Source: Lytechinus variegatus (Eukaryota > Echinodermata > Echinoidea > Temnopleuroida > Toxopneustidae). From it: 64,000 nt of DNA. A program made the translations under genes and the position numbers. The stretch covers positions 5,131,501 to 5,195,500 of the forward strand of contig NC_054758.1 of assembly GCF_018143015.1 (NCBI RefSeq), given 5' to 3'. The notes beneath the pieces are model-generated. The model made no database searches, was not told where the DNA came from, and saw only the letters and a program-made list of their open reading frames with translations. Shown in pieces: positions 1 to 12,600 of this stretch. Positions within the stretch are counted from its first letter, which is position 1. Each line of letters starts with the position of its first letter.

Positions 1-33
1 GATCATTTTATTTTTGTATTCAGTAGACTCTGA

Positions 34-337
34 GGCCTGTATTTGAAGTCTGGTTTCAGTTCGGACATGGTTTCTGTACTAAAATTATGGGAAGCCAAAA
101 AGTGTTAGAATTTTGTTTTTTATCGTAATTTTTGTTTACTGTGTGTATCCTCATGCTTTAATGATGGAAAAATCTTTCCTAATTGTTGTTCTCAGACAGT
201 TATGAAAGACTCCAGTGTTGAATAAGCTGATAAACTGCTCAAGTACCAATCGACGTTTATGTTTGAATTGGCTCTCCATAGTTGAACCACAACTATAGAC
301 CAGAGTTCAACTTAAACCCGAGTTTAGAATACGGGCT
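34..337. repeat. MITE family A copy
   Basis: About 300 bases with inverted ends: GCCTGTATTTGAAGTCTGG at left and CCCGAGTTTAGAATACGGGC at right, with internal TGGCTCTCCATAGTTGAACC. Similar copies occur at 6819 and 8921. Confidence 0.68.
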
Positions 338-655
338 TTATGTGAAAATGTAAAATGGACTTGCCATGAATGCATCATCTCTACCTGTAAATTGAGTGTG
401 TGTGTATGTTAGTCTTGTGGATTGGCTTTTATGTTGCTTTAATGGGATTTATCGTCTTACCATTCGCTGTTGATATTGGGTCCAGTAACACAAGGATTAG
501 TGATCGATTGTAGGAGTACTTTTTTATGATTGATTGCATTGGCCATCATGTGCAATCCATTGTAAAGAATCAAGTGTTTAATTGATCACAAAGCTTTGTG
601 TTACAGGACCCTGGTGTAGAAGGGGGGGGGGAAGAGTTCCCCAAAAGATTATTAA

Positions 656-1230
656 AGGGGAATGAAACCTTTGGAACAAAGAGGCTTGTGTAGAAACAGA
701 AAATTCAAAGAATAAAGAAAGTTTGAGAAAAATCGGACAAATAATGAGAAAGTTATGAGCATTTGAATATTGCAATCGCTAATGCTATGGAGATCCTCCC
801 ATTGGCAATGCGACAAGGATGTGTGATGTCACTGATGAACAACTTTCCCTTTGGTGGACTATAAAATACCCTCAAAATGTCTCTTTTTGCTTTTTCTGAT
901 GATACAAACTCTTTATCCATGATGTATTCTTAAAAAATATGTATTACATGCTCTCATGTAGAAAGAACACATGATCTATGGATAGATGTGATAAAAGAGG
1001 CAATTCAAGTGAAATATATGCTAAAGTAATGGGGAGAGTTGTTTACAAGTGACATCACACATCTTTGTCGCATTGCCAATATGCTATCTCCATAGCATTA
1101 GTGATCGCAATATTCAAATGCTCATAACTTTCTCATTATTTGTCTGATTTTTTTCAAACTTTTGTTGATATGTTTCTTTGATTTTCCTGTTTTCACACAA
1201 GCTATCTTGTTCCAATGGTTTCATTCTCCT
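656..1230. repeat. Long fold-back MITE flanked by TTAA
   Basis: 575 bases with inverted arms of about 190 bases (for example AATGAGAAAGTTATGAGCAT and its inverse) and a GTGATGTCAC / GTGACATCAC core. TTAA sits on both sides (652-655 and 1231-1234), a piggyBac-like target duplication. Confidence 0.82.
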
Positions 1231-1258
1231 TTAAGAGATCTTTAGATTTTATGAACTC

Positions 1259-1480
1259 ATGGTCCCGTCTAACAAGGAGAGATACGGTTGATTCAATCAA
1301 AGTAACCATGGAAATCCATCAGTGTCAATCATGTTTTCTACAGGAAATTTGCACAAAATCCTCTTTAAACAAAGAGAAGCACAACGAATTTTCAAGAAAA
1401 CATAGAATGCATGAATATACATCATACCTAGTTGGAAAATATTTTGAACCAACATGCATAATAGATGAAAGATGGGGGCC
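1259..1480. repeat. MITE family C, partial copy
   Basis: Starts GGTCCCGTCTAACAAGGAG and shares the internal CATGGAAATCCATCAGTGTC, AATTTGCACAAAATC and AACATGCAT segments of family C. The right terminal repeat is missing. Confidence 0.55.
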
Positions 1481-1510
1481 CTGGCCATTTGCATGAAGAG
1501 ATGCAATAAG

Positions 1511-1952
1511 CCAGTTCGTAGTTCCTTTCTGCGCATGATCAAAATATTCTACGCATGATCAGAGGAAGGTCATTTGTACTAAAGTGACATGGTGGGTTAA
1601 AATCTAATGAGATAAGCACCAACTTTGATATCTTGATTATTCATATATTCTTTTGAATTGTGGTTTTTTATTTACATCCACAAAAAGAACGTGTTCACGA
1701 ACGAATGGTATTTCAAATTTTGCCAAGTACATTTTGCAACATGTTATATGATATGCGTTCAAAGTAGGAATGCAACAAATACCTTTATAAATTGTTCATT
1801 GGTGTGCTATTCTAGTCACCTGGTCTATTCAATTTCTTCATCCTGCTATGTAAGGCAAGCTTATGTAATATCTTGCTTTGAAATCTGCCTATCATGATGA
1901 AAGAAATGAAAGGTCATTTGACCAAAATTGTCCATGAAGAACTACGAACTGG
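1511..1952. repeat. MITE with 14-bp terminal inverted repeats
   Basis: 442 bases bounded by CCAGTTCGTAGTTC and its perfect inverse GAACTACGAACTGG; an internal GCGCATGATCA motif recurs as a direct repeat near the left end. Confidence 0.6.
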
Positions 1953-1999
1953 TCTATTAAACGCAAAAAATCAGTTGCATTTTCTCTGAAACCAGATCC

Positions 2000-4299
2000 T
2001 GAACCAGAATTCTATTTTGAAGATACAAATGAATATCAATTGCACAGTTTGACCAGCCTATTCGTGAATGAATCAGAGGCTTAGAAACAGTCAAATGATA
2101 ACATTCCCCAATATTAAAGAAAACGATGGTTCGAAGCATGCTTCTTTCGGAGCCAACTTTATTTTTTGTTTACTTACTGGCATTTTCCTGTTTGGTCTTC
2201 CAGTTGATGGAATATGCAAAATGTTTGTAGTAAAGGAGAAGTTTCCTGTGATATTAAGTTGGTTTCAGTTAAAGCAGGAAGAATACAGGTGTTTTCAGTT
2301 TTTTAATGGTTTATGTTGAAAGATACTTCTTACAAATATATGCTTTTTGTATCATAATGCTTAAAATGCACAGGTATATGGTAAGATCATTTTTGATTTC
2401 ATGGATAAACAACACTTTATGGGACTTGTATTACTTATTAATATGGGAAAACACCTCACATTTACCATAACAAAAATAACTATTGCTTTTCAATAGGATT
2501 TTAAAATTAGATTTCTCACTTTTTTGCTTTTATGAAAAGAAAAACCTCTTAATATGTAGACAAACTTTTATTATTCTTGAATATTTATATTCAGAATTCA
2601 GAGAAATTATATATATGTTGTTTTGAAATATGGTGCTCACATTGGATATAAAGATGTATAGTTTTTATCAATTGTATCGTCAACTCAAGTCTATGCGTAG
2701 ATATATGTATATGGTCTTTTGTGCGACCAAAATTATGTTCTGTTTGTTTGTTGATTTTTTCTTATAAGTAATGTAATATTACCTCATCATGTCAACATGT
2801 CATTATACCAATTTTGGTGGAGACTTATTTGCTACAGATTGTGAACTACTGCATACAGAACCATTTGAAATGGTTAGAAAATTATTATTGTTTCAATATT
2901 AGCAAATTATTATATTTTTGTTGCGTCAACTTTTACGTTATTTTGTATTATACAACTCCCAAGAATGTTCTGTAATCTGATTGGTCCAAATCGGGTCACA
3001 TGATATTCAGTGAATCGCACTATTGCATCCAAAACGCACTATCCTGCACTCCGACGTCGTATCAAAAGTACTATCCTGCACTCTGACGTCAGAGTGCAGG
3101 ATAGTGCGAGGTCGGGAATTAGCTAGAATTCAGATAAAATATAGCATTTGGGGCAACTCGGTAACGTGGAGGTTGTATAAAACAAACAATGCACGCATTC
3201 TTGTGCATAGAGGACCTAAATAATGAACTCTGCTCGACTCGCCAAATAGATATACCACACTCGGTCCTGCGGACCTCGGTGCGATATATCCATTGGCTCT
3301 TCTCACACATCGTTCATTATTTGGCCCTGCATGCACGCGCTTACGTGCAATATTTGTATGATATTTGATACTTGTGTGAAAGTTATACCCCAACTGATAT
3401 CTCCATGATTCTCCTCTAAAAGAAGTTATTATATTTCACATTTTCAAGTAGTGACAACTAAAATCTTCAAACCAACATATGAAATGAACAAAAATGTTAT
3501 ATCTTTCATTAGATTTCACTATGCGGGTGCATTTTCTTAAATACACAAGAGGTTATAATATATTATGGTACTCAGAGAAAAACAAGATCAAGCATATTGT
3601 TGTAGCTTCATGACAATGATCGTAGCACAAAAACACTTTCAATTTTGATAAGAAATAGTTTTGATAACTTTATACACAATTCAGTGGCATTATTTCCAAT
3701 CATCTAACCTGTGCAAAAGAATTAGACTTGGAAAATAAGAATTATTTTGATTACAAAAATGAATGTGTAAGTTTGTAATTGATGATCAATTATATGTTAC
3801 GTTATGTTATAATGTAATGTTTTACAGGTAACTCAACATACAGTCAAATATCTTGAGAACACAGGAATCGGTTTGACTTTGAAGAAATTTTATTTACAGA
3901 AAGTGAATAACCTGTCTTGCATTATCTGGGTCCCATAACTCAAAAGTTAGCGATTAATTGTACGCTTGATTTTGATAAAAAATTGTACATTGTGGTCAAT
4001 GCAATCAATTGTAAAAAAAGAAATGGGCACCTGGTCATGAAAATTACAACTTGGTGATTATTTGACTTAAATAAGGTAGCAGTCGACTGTATAATTTTTT
4101 GTATTTTTTTATGATGTTAATGAAAAACCCAAATTTTTTACAGGTGCTAACCATATTAATGGTTAAAAAGATTTAAAAACTCATTGTGTATACTTTTGGC
4201 TTTAGAATAGTATTCAAATTCTCATTATTTGAATAATTCACTGCTGATAAGTAATGGAATATCATTTTTTCAACCAAGACAAATATTCATTTGACAGTG
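2000..4299. other. Intergenic, no gene seen
   Basis: AT-rich. One GC-richer patch (about 3020-3360) has a local inverted repeat around TGCACTCTGACGTCAGAGTG. No conserved frame. Confidence 0.6.
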
Positions 4300-4590
4300 A
4301 AAGAGGAAGTTCACCCTGACAAAAAGTTTATTGTAAAATAACAGAAAATATAACCATCCGCGTTTGCTGAAAATTCTTCAAAGAATAATAGTTATTAGAA
4401 TTTTAATTTGTGACGTCATATGTGAGCAGCTTTCCTACATATTGTATGGTAAACAAAGTCAATGAAATTCTATTTTTGCAGAGAAAAATTAGACATTTTT
4501 TATCATTTCACACCTGTCTTAAAAAGAAAATAAAAAATGGTCATCACGAATCATAAAAAAATGAAATTTATAGTAACCTTGATTTTGATG
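4300..4590. repeat. Fold-back MITE, left arm (60630 family)
   Basis: GAGGAAGTTCACCCTGAC, AATTTGTGACGTCATATG and GAGCAGCTTTCCTACATATT match the left half of the element at 60630. Confidence 0.6.
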
Positions 4591-4701
4591 GGCTGCTGAG
4601 CCTTGTTGCAATGGTCGTTGCCATAATGGCAAAGTTACAACAGTTGCAAGTCCTTTATGAAACGGGGGCCCCAGGAATTCAACCCAGATCAGAAATTACC
4701 A

Positions 4702-4942
4702 GGGTCTCATCTTACAAAGAGTTACGATTGATCCGTTCAACCTTGTATGGAAATCCATCAATGTCATGTTTTTTACAAAAAATATATAAAAAAGAGAAGT
4801 ACACTAAATTTTCACGAAATGAAGAATGTGTAAGTATACAGCATATCTAGAATTTTTTTCAACAAACATGCATTTTAAATGTTGACATTGCTGATTTGCC
4901 GTAGTTGTGGGTGATCGGATCAATCGCAACAAGACGGGACCC
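4702..4942. repeat. MITE family C copy
   Basis: About 240 bases with ends related by inversion: GGGTCTCATCTTACAAAGAG at left, and GATCGGATCAATCGCAAC then AAGACGGGACCC at right. Same ends as the copies at 28639 and 35187. Confidence 0.7.
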
Positions 4943-6412
4943 AGGTATGTTCGATAGATATATGGACCTCAATCTAGCGGCCTTACCATTTATCAAAATT
5001 GAAGATTGATGAAGAATGTACTATGAAATTCATCTAAAAAATGTAAAATAGTATTACATTGTAGTAATGAAATAAATTATTGAAAATTATTCTTTTATTA
5101 AGAATTTAATCTTGTCTTCAGTCAATTGTTGAAAAACAATGCTGAAAAAAATAAAATTCTTCCAATTTATATGCTTCCATTTCTGTTGATATATGTTACG
5201 TGTATGTGACAACCAATGGAAGATTCGCATGTGACATGTAGACCTTACTCAAGTCAAATCTCTGTGTCCCACTTACCGGTATCTATTTCAACAAAGGCGA
5301 AATTTGACTTGGAAAATGTGGATAACTGATATTTTGCAGTTTACGATCTGAAAAATCTATTTGACTTTATTGGCGAGTATTTGATTATAGCAACACCCAT
5401 GCTAGATTTGAATAATTGATAAGCATTTCCATTTGGGTTATTGGTTTATTTTGTTTTGTTTTCTATTATTTTGTTTTTGGGGGGGGGGAGGAGTGGTTGA
5501 TTCATTGGTCAAAACACATTCCAATCTCATGAAATAATTGCACAATCAACTTGACGAGCTTGGTGTTCCATCCGTAGCTTTTAATTAATTTAATAATTGC
5601 TGTACATTGTTGTATTTTATCAATAAAATAAATATCAATTTATTTACAAACAGAAACTTAATTTGCTTCATGATGTCATTATTTAATGACATAATTCATC
5701 AACATACATTATCACATATGAATTATGCTATGGTCTGGCAATTTTTTTTATGCAAGAAACAGACCATCACACAATTGCACTTAAAGATTATATGACATAA
5801 ATTGGCTTGCAGCTGATTCAAGTTTTGCAAAACTCCCACTATTGATTGTTGAGAAATGTGAGCGTAAAAGAAATATCTTTTCACTTGTTTACATCACATA
5901 AAAAAATGTTAGTCAAAACAATTTTTGGGGGGTTACCCTGATTGTAAAACAACACTTTTATAAAAATCAGGGGTGTGAGTGGTCACAAATAAAAAATTCT
6001 GAAAAAAAGCTGAAGAGTGTAGAAAGTCTGAAATAGAAAGATCTCCCATACTTTTTGTACAGAGGAAAGCCCAAAATAAGCTGAAATTAAGCTGAAAATC
6101 AAAACAAAAAAATCTGAAATCAGATAAAAATCTGAACTCTCACACCCCTGAAAAATTCCTTGTAAAATTATGCTAATTGTCACTTAATTTTGACAAAAAG
6201 CGTTATGAAATGAGACCCTGATTGGGATTCATTCATTGCAATGAAACTCGATTGGAACAAAAAACAGATTTTTTTTTCAGATTGCAGTTTCCTTGGAATT
6301 TACAAAGAAAAAACGTGTAGGACCACTATCCATGGACTCAAATAGTACTGTGACAAAATACCTTCACGTGGCAATTAATTGGAACTCCTTGATTGGAATT
6401 TAATCTTTACCA
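4943..6412. other. Intergenic, 3' of METTL25
   Basis: AT-rich, with a poly(G) run near 5480 and a short inverted pair CAGGGGTGTGAG / CTCTCACACCCCTG (5969-6149) bounding a repeat of AAGCTGAAA-type units. No gene seen. Confidence 0.55.
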
Positions 6413-6418
6413 TTTATT
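6413..6418 (-). terminator. Candidate METTL25 poly(A) signal
   Basis: AATAAA on the minus strand, about 145 bases past the METTL25 stop. It is the first clear hexamer downstream. AT-rich DNA makes chance hits common, so support is modest. Confidence 0.35.
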
Positions 6419-6560
6419 ACCATGACAACATCATTGTATTGTAAATTTTCTGATTCCACATCCTTGGAAGTTATAAACAAATGTTTATGTCCAGTAACTC
6501 GACTGGTAATGTAAATGATAGGCCTTAATACAATCTCTTCATTCTCCTGGTATATCTTCC

Positions 6561-6656
6561 TCAACGATCAGTTCCCTTGACTGCGAAGATACCATAGCAT
6601 CTAGGAGAGGTCACTGGGTCAAAGAGCTGAACAATGCATGCCATCTCAATGTTAGG
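6561..6656 (-). CDS. METTL25: METTL25 exon 7 and stop
   Basis: This is the terminal exon, too short to stand out alone. Acceptor CTGTCTAG|CCTAAC follows a T-rich tract; the frame reads PNIEMACIVQLFDPVTSPRC then YGIFAVKGTDR and a TGA at 6563-6561. It matches the family C-terminus (LVKLFDPVKSPRCYAVIALK). Phase 0 with exon 6. Confidence 0.88.
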   Translation of the reverse strand, partial: PNIEMACIVQLFDPVTSPRCYGIFAVKGTDR

Positions 6657-9600
6657 CTAGACAGTGAAAAAAAACAATTTAAAGACGAATTAGTTCTTTG
6701 TACGTTCCAAGTTTTCCTAAATGAATATTTTCATACAGCTGTGAAACTTCGGGAAGAAAAGCAAATGAAATGTCACAAACCTCCACCCTTCTACAAAATC
6801 ATTTGATATAGACACTCTGGCCCGTAATCTGAACTCAAATCTAACTTAGACCGTGGTCTCGAATTTAACTTAGACCGTGGTCTAAGTTGATCGGAAGCCA
6901 AACATTCCAAATTTTGTTTACACTGTACATTAATTATGTTTACTGCGTTCTTTCCAAATGTAGTAATGGTGAAGACAATGATCTTATTTATCCTTCCCAG
7001 ACAGTTAAGAATGATTTGAGTCAAATGAGCTGATACTATGATCCTCTACAGTAAGAGATTTATGTAGCAACTGGCTGTCCATACTTAAACCACAACTTTC
7101 GACCAGAGTTTGAATTAAACCCAACAGCAGACTACAGGCCTATATGTACATACCACAAAATGGATTCATGTGATCACTGAACAGCATAGCATCCAAAATT
7201 GATAATTCAATATGCTTTGCAGTGATTGATCTGCACTGCAGCTAGCCACAGATCAATGCTAGTCTGCAGGTACAGACCCTGATTGAAACTTTGATCAACA
7301 AGTGTGTCTCCACGCAAAGAGTAGCACATACAAAACTTGCTAGAGGGCCTTCAGTACACAAGGCATGAGTAGGCTGCAATTCAGACCCTTTAATCGAGTG
7401 AAGGGTTTGCACAGCAGACTAGATCAATGCATGCATGTAGCTTCCATTCATGCAAATAAAGTACACAACAAATGAATCATTTATCAGAATAAAGAAAATC
7501 CCTCTTTACTACATCACATTTAATTCCCACCTTATATCATACCTGTTCTTTCAAGTAGAGAAGCCTGTCAAGTAGGATAATGGCCTCGATGCTTGGTGAC
7601 AATGCTGCCCTCAACTGGTTGTAAGCGGCCAGGTGTCCGTAGGAAGGCCTATATTTGGCCTCATAAGCACAGATCTCTTCATCAGATATCTGAATTAAAA
7701 GTTGATAGCATAAGTGCAAATAATGTATCAAGCAAAAACCACTTTGTCTCATTTTCAGATGGACTTTATTTAATAGGCTGAATCAACTTGGCCTAGCTGG
7801 GTGTTTCATAAAGCTGTTCGTAAGTTAAAAGCGACTTTAAGAACTACTGGTGATCCTTTCGTGGTGAATAAGATATTCATTGACGATGGTTCAGCGCATG
7901 AGAAAGGATCACCAGTCGTTCTTACAGTCGCTCTTAACTTACAAACAGCTTCATGAAACAGGCCCCAGGTGTCATTTCATCTAACTATCACTTGGTCTTA
8001 TTTCCAGAATATACTTTGGCTATTTATACTTAGGTCTAATTTTGCAAGTTTAAATAAGACTTAGTGGATATTTGGTCAAGAGATTGATTCTGGATGTCAG
8101 GTATAATAAATAATAATCCATATTTTATTGTTTGAAATAGAAATGCTCTGAAAATTTGTTTTGCCAAATTGATTGTGGGTCCGGCAGCCACTAAGCAGAG
8201 CCAGAACGATGTTGCTCTATCTCTTAAATCATTAAATAACAAGACAGGGTAGCAGCAACTCTCATCTTTTAACATCGTTTGGTCTGACGTGGCCGGAGCT
8301 TGAACCTCTGACCTCCCAGGGGTGAGGTGGACACTTAACCAACTGAACCAACACATTGGTTATCATATTATACATATAAATAATCTAAAACCCAAGTACT
8401 CACAAAAGAATCCAAAGTAATTACATATAAGTGTTTGGTACCGCAAAATGGTAAAACAGCCTAAACATTGACGTACTGAAGCTTTTCGACATGCACTCAT
8501 CCGAGTTAAATCGCACGAATGACTCGAACGCTAGAGCGAAACAATACATATAAGAACCAAAATTACATATAATAAATCATTTCCCTGCTGAAGTAATCTC
8601 TGTATAAAGCCTATGAAAATAATAGAAAAATAAGTAGTCAACAGGTTAACCCATCGCTTACTGGAACCAGATGGTCCCTGCACACAGCCTATGGGTATCA
8701 AAGAATTTGGTAGTCAACAGGTTAAGTATCTAATGAATAAATTGATCAACCAACCTTACTATTGTCCATCTCTAATTTTCTAAGTGCTTTCCTTGTATAC
8801 TCCAGAAAGGATTTGCACTTTGGTGCAAGCTTCCCGATGATCTGTTTTCTGAAGTAAAGTAAGAATGGAGAATGAATCAAAGTTGATTGATTGATGTTTA
8901 ACGACACTCCCAACACAATGGCCCGTATTGAATTAAAATCCCTGATTTAAAGTTGAGTTTTAAGTATGGAGAGCCAATTGGGGGACAAATCACTAACAGT
9001 GCACATCCAATTTATTAACTTATTGGACACTCAAATTGTTCATAATTGTCTGGGAATGATAACTGAAGTATTTTTCTTCATTATGAAAGCAAAAGGAGAA
9101 AAAAAAAGTTGACAGGAAATATACAATATAAACAGAATATTTTGAAATTTTGGTTCCCCATAATTTCAGCACACAGTTAGACCGTGGTCTGAAACTGAAA
9201 ACTCCTCGATTCAATGTTGAATAGTCAAAGAAATATTCTGGGGAGCCATCATAACTTCATGAAAGGTTTTGTTTTTTATTTTCATTCACAGATGTAGCTA
9301 TTGCCTATTCTTTCATCTGATTGGCCAAGAGCAAATTGGACAGTGAAAGTCACCTCTTATTTGCAAACTTATTTTGTTAAAATGACTTGAACTTTATTTT
9401 ATCCCAAATAATCAAAAACTGTTTTTATCAGATAAAAGATGTCATCTGATTCATAAACTTCAATAAAGAAATGCATTAATAACTCAAAAGCTCTTGCGTG
9501 GTCTCATATTGTGACTGTTTAAAGATTGTATGTCTAAAGTCACATCCCATGAATTGATCCACATATTCTTCTCACCTGGTAGGAATAGTAAAGTGATCTC

Positions 9601-12600
9601 TGCAGATGACTTGAAACACAGCTCGGTAGAACAACCCTGTCACATCTACTGTCTTCTGTGAAGCTATTCTATCTGCTGCCTGAACAACAGTAAACAAAGA
9701 AGAGAAGAAACAGTTTGGCTTGAAATTGGATTTTATAAGTTCTTTGACATTTACTGCAGCAACAAGTTGTAAATTCCACACATGTAATTACCAACTTCAA
9801 CCCCAGACTTAACACTACCCTATCCTAAACCTAAACCTCACATAAAACCACATTGCATATCTGCAACCCTAAGCCTAACGCTATACCTTAGACAAGTTGC
9901 CCTGGCATATGTTGTATCACCGGAAATTGACAAGATGATGATAATGATCCACAGCATTTATATCGCACCATATACATGTAAAAACATTCATAGGTGCAGG
10001 CACGATGTAGTTGATTGATATAAAAGGACTGTTTGCCAGGCCTGCTGTCCGCTAAATCCGATTGATTTGTCTATTGAAAAAGCATTTTGTTAACCTGAGT
10101 ATGCCTGTTTGCACCAGAATATGTTTGAAGTCTTAACATTTATTTCGTACTGAGCTAGGGAGATTTATATATTAACATTCCCATTTTGAACTATAACTTT
10201 AGTTAGTAACTTATTGTGGAGGAATGGAGGGGTTGGGAGGAGGGGGTCAAATTTCTACTTACCAAACAAGCTGCCATCCGAGTGCCCCGCCCAAGAGCAA
10301 CTTTCTTCTCCCGAAGATATTCACTCATTGGGAAACCACACGACCCCGCCACCTTCATCCCTGCGTTCTCTCGGTCCCACTCGTCCTCCCTAGCAAACTC
10401 TTCAGTGACCAGATGATAGCAGCAGCCGACGTTACACAAGCAATGCATGCTGGGATTGGACTGGAAGATTCTCAGCATAGAGGGGGCCAGATCACCACAG
10501 GTGTGCAGTCCAACCATCATGAATGGCTGCAAAGAATCAAATTTATTTCAGAATGATCATCCTTGAAGGTGGCAAAATCTTGTCTTCATCAAACTTTGAT
10601 TCAAGAAAAAAAAACTATTTTTTTTCTCCATCTCTAAATGAGTCATCAAGTACTACTGGTTTTGTTCAGTCTAAACTTCAACTATATTTCTTAAAATGAT
10701 GACATTACCCTTTCTTGTCAGTCTTTAAGTGCTACGAAAATCACATAAAGATTCTTTCAAGTAATATAAAAAACTTGGAGACTGGATCAATCAAGTTGTA
10801 ATTCATCAGGATCTCATTTTATAAAGAGTTACATCTGTTTATCAATCACACTAAAGAATGAGAACAATCTCAATTGATGATTAGATCGCTTTGACCATAT
10901 TTTTTGTAAAGCGCTATATAAGTACCTGTTATGTATGTTATGTATGTATGATTTTACTCTATTTGTGTTTGATGTTAGATCAATAGCAACTCTTTGCTTG
11001 ATTCACTGTTATATTGCACTTTCACTGTGAACATTAACCAGTAAGATTATCTCTTTCTCTCAAGTCAGTCAGTGATCTAGTCCATAGGCTTAACAGCTTG
11101 ATAAATGCTCTTTTCCTGTAACTAATTACCTAATGTAAGTCTAGCTAATCATTGCACAAAGCCTATGGAATTCACTAAATAGAGTAAATGATGGGTTAAA
11201 TATTTACCTCTGACAGATCAAAGTATTGTGCGTTCTCATCACACTGCAAGAAGTCCCCGACCTCTGTCTCTTCATCAACAAATCCTGTTACAGAAACACA
11301 GGCTGCATGCTTGTTCCCTCCTGACTCACTCTGGTTTCCAATTCTCCTGTCAGTTCCTGGTGTGTCATCTCTCTTTTGGCAAGTTGGTTTATGGCAAATC
11401 GATTCATGGCAAGATCGTTAATCGCTAAGACCAGACTTGTTCCGCTCATCCTCTTTTTTTGGTTGGCAAGATTGTAAGAGGCAAGAGGTTTCTAGCTGAT
11501 GTTCTTCTGCTGGTTGCACTTGCTTTGCAGAAGGTAGAAATATTTCTGGTGATGGGTTTGACAATGCCACTGAGGGTTGTGCAGAAAGTGTTGGTATTTG
11601 GGTATTGAATGATGACAGAGGTGATGGTATTGATGAGGTCGTTGAAGTCAAAGAAGATGATGATGATGACTCTAAAGTATAGGTTGATGGTGTTGATGAT
11701 GATGAAGATGCTATTGATGATAGTGATGCTACTGATAATGATGGTAATGATGATGATGAAAGCAATGATGAAGTTGCTCTTGATGATGATGAAGATGGTG
11801 AAGATGATGAAGGTGCTATTGATGATGGTGATGATGATAGTGATGCTACCAAAAATGATGATGATGAAGATGACACTGATGATGATGATGAAAGTGATGA
11901 TGCTGCTACTGTTAAAGAAGGTGATGGTGAAAATGGTTGCATAGATAAAGACACTGAACTTGAAGTTGGTGCTTCTTCCACCGACCTGTCAACAGCAGAA
12001 CAAGCCACTTTCCCTAACCCAGTTGGAGATGAACCACAACTTTTCTCAAATGATGGTTTAGTCCTTTCATTTTCAGGTTCTGTACAGCCTTTATCTTGAA
12101 TTTCCCCAGACCTGCTAGTATTAGAAGTAGTAATTCTACTTCTTAATCTGCAGTCTTCTTGCTTCGCACTAATATCTTCACAAGTTTTCTGTGTGGCATT
12201 CTTCACAATCCCTTTCCATTGTTTGGATAGCCGGTTGTTCCTCTTGAGGGCGCCATTCGTGTTGGTTTCTGATGAATCAACACTGACGACGTTAATGCCA
12301 TACTGCATGCTGAGAAACTGACCCAGATAGCCCTTTCCACTCCCGATATCAATAACCTGTAAGGTGGAGCAAATGAGAAAACAATGAAATAGTACACAAA
12401 AAGTCAGTCAATGAAAAGGAATAAAACAGATGTTCACTGAACACTTAAGAAAGATTGGAGTTTTAAAATAATTTAAACAACTGAACTACGTGTATTGTCA
12501 GACTTCAACAAAATTAAATGTCAAGTCTCCCCTAGAAAAATGTTGATTTGAATTAATAGAGAAAAATTGAACGAGTGTAACAAGGTAACACTGAAAATTT

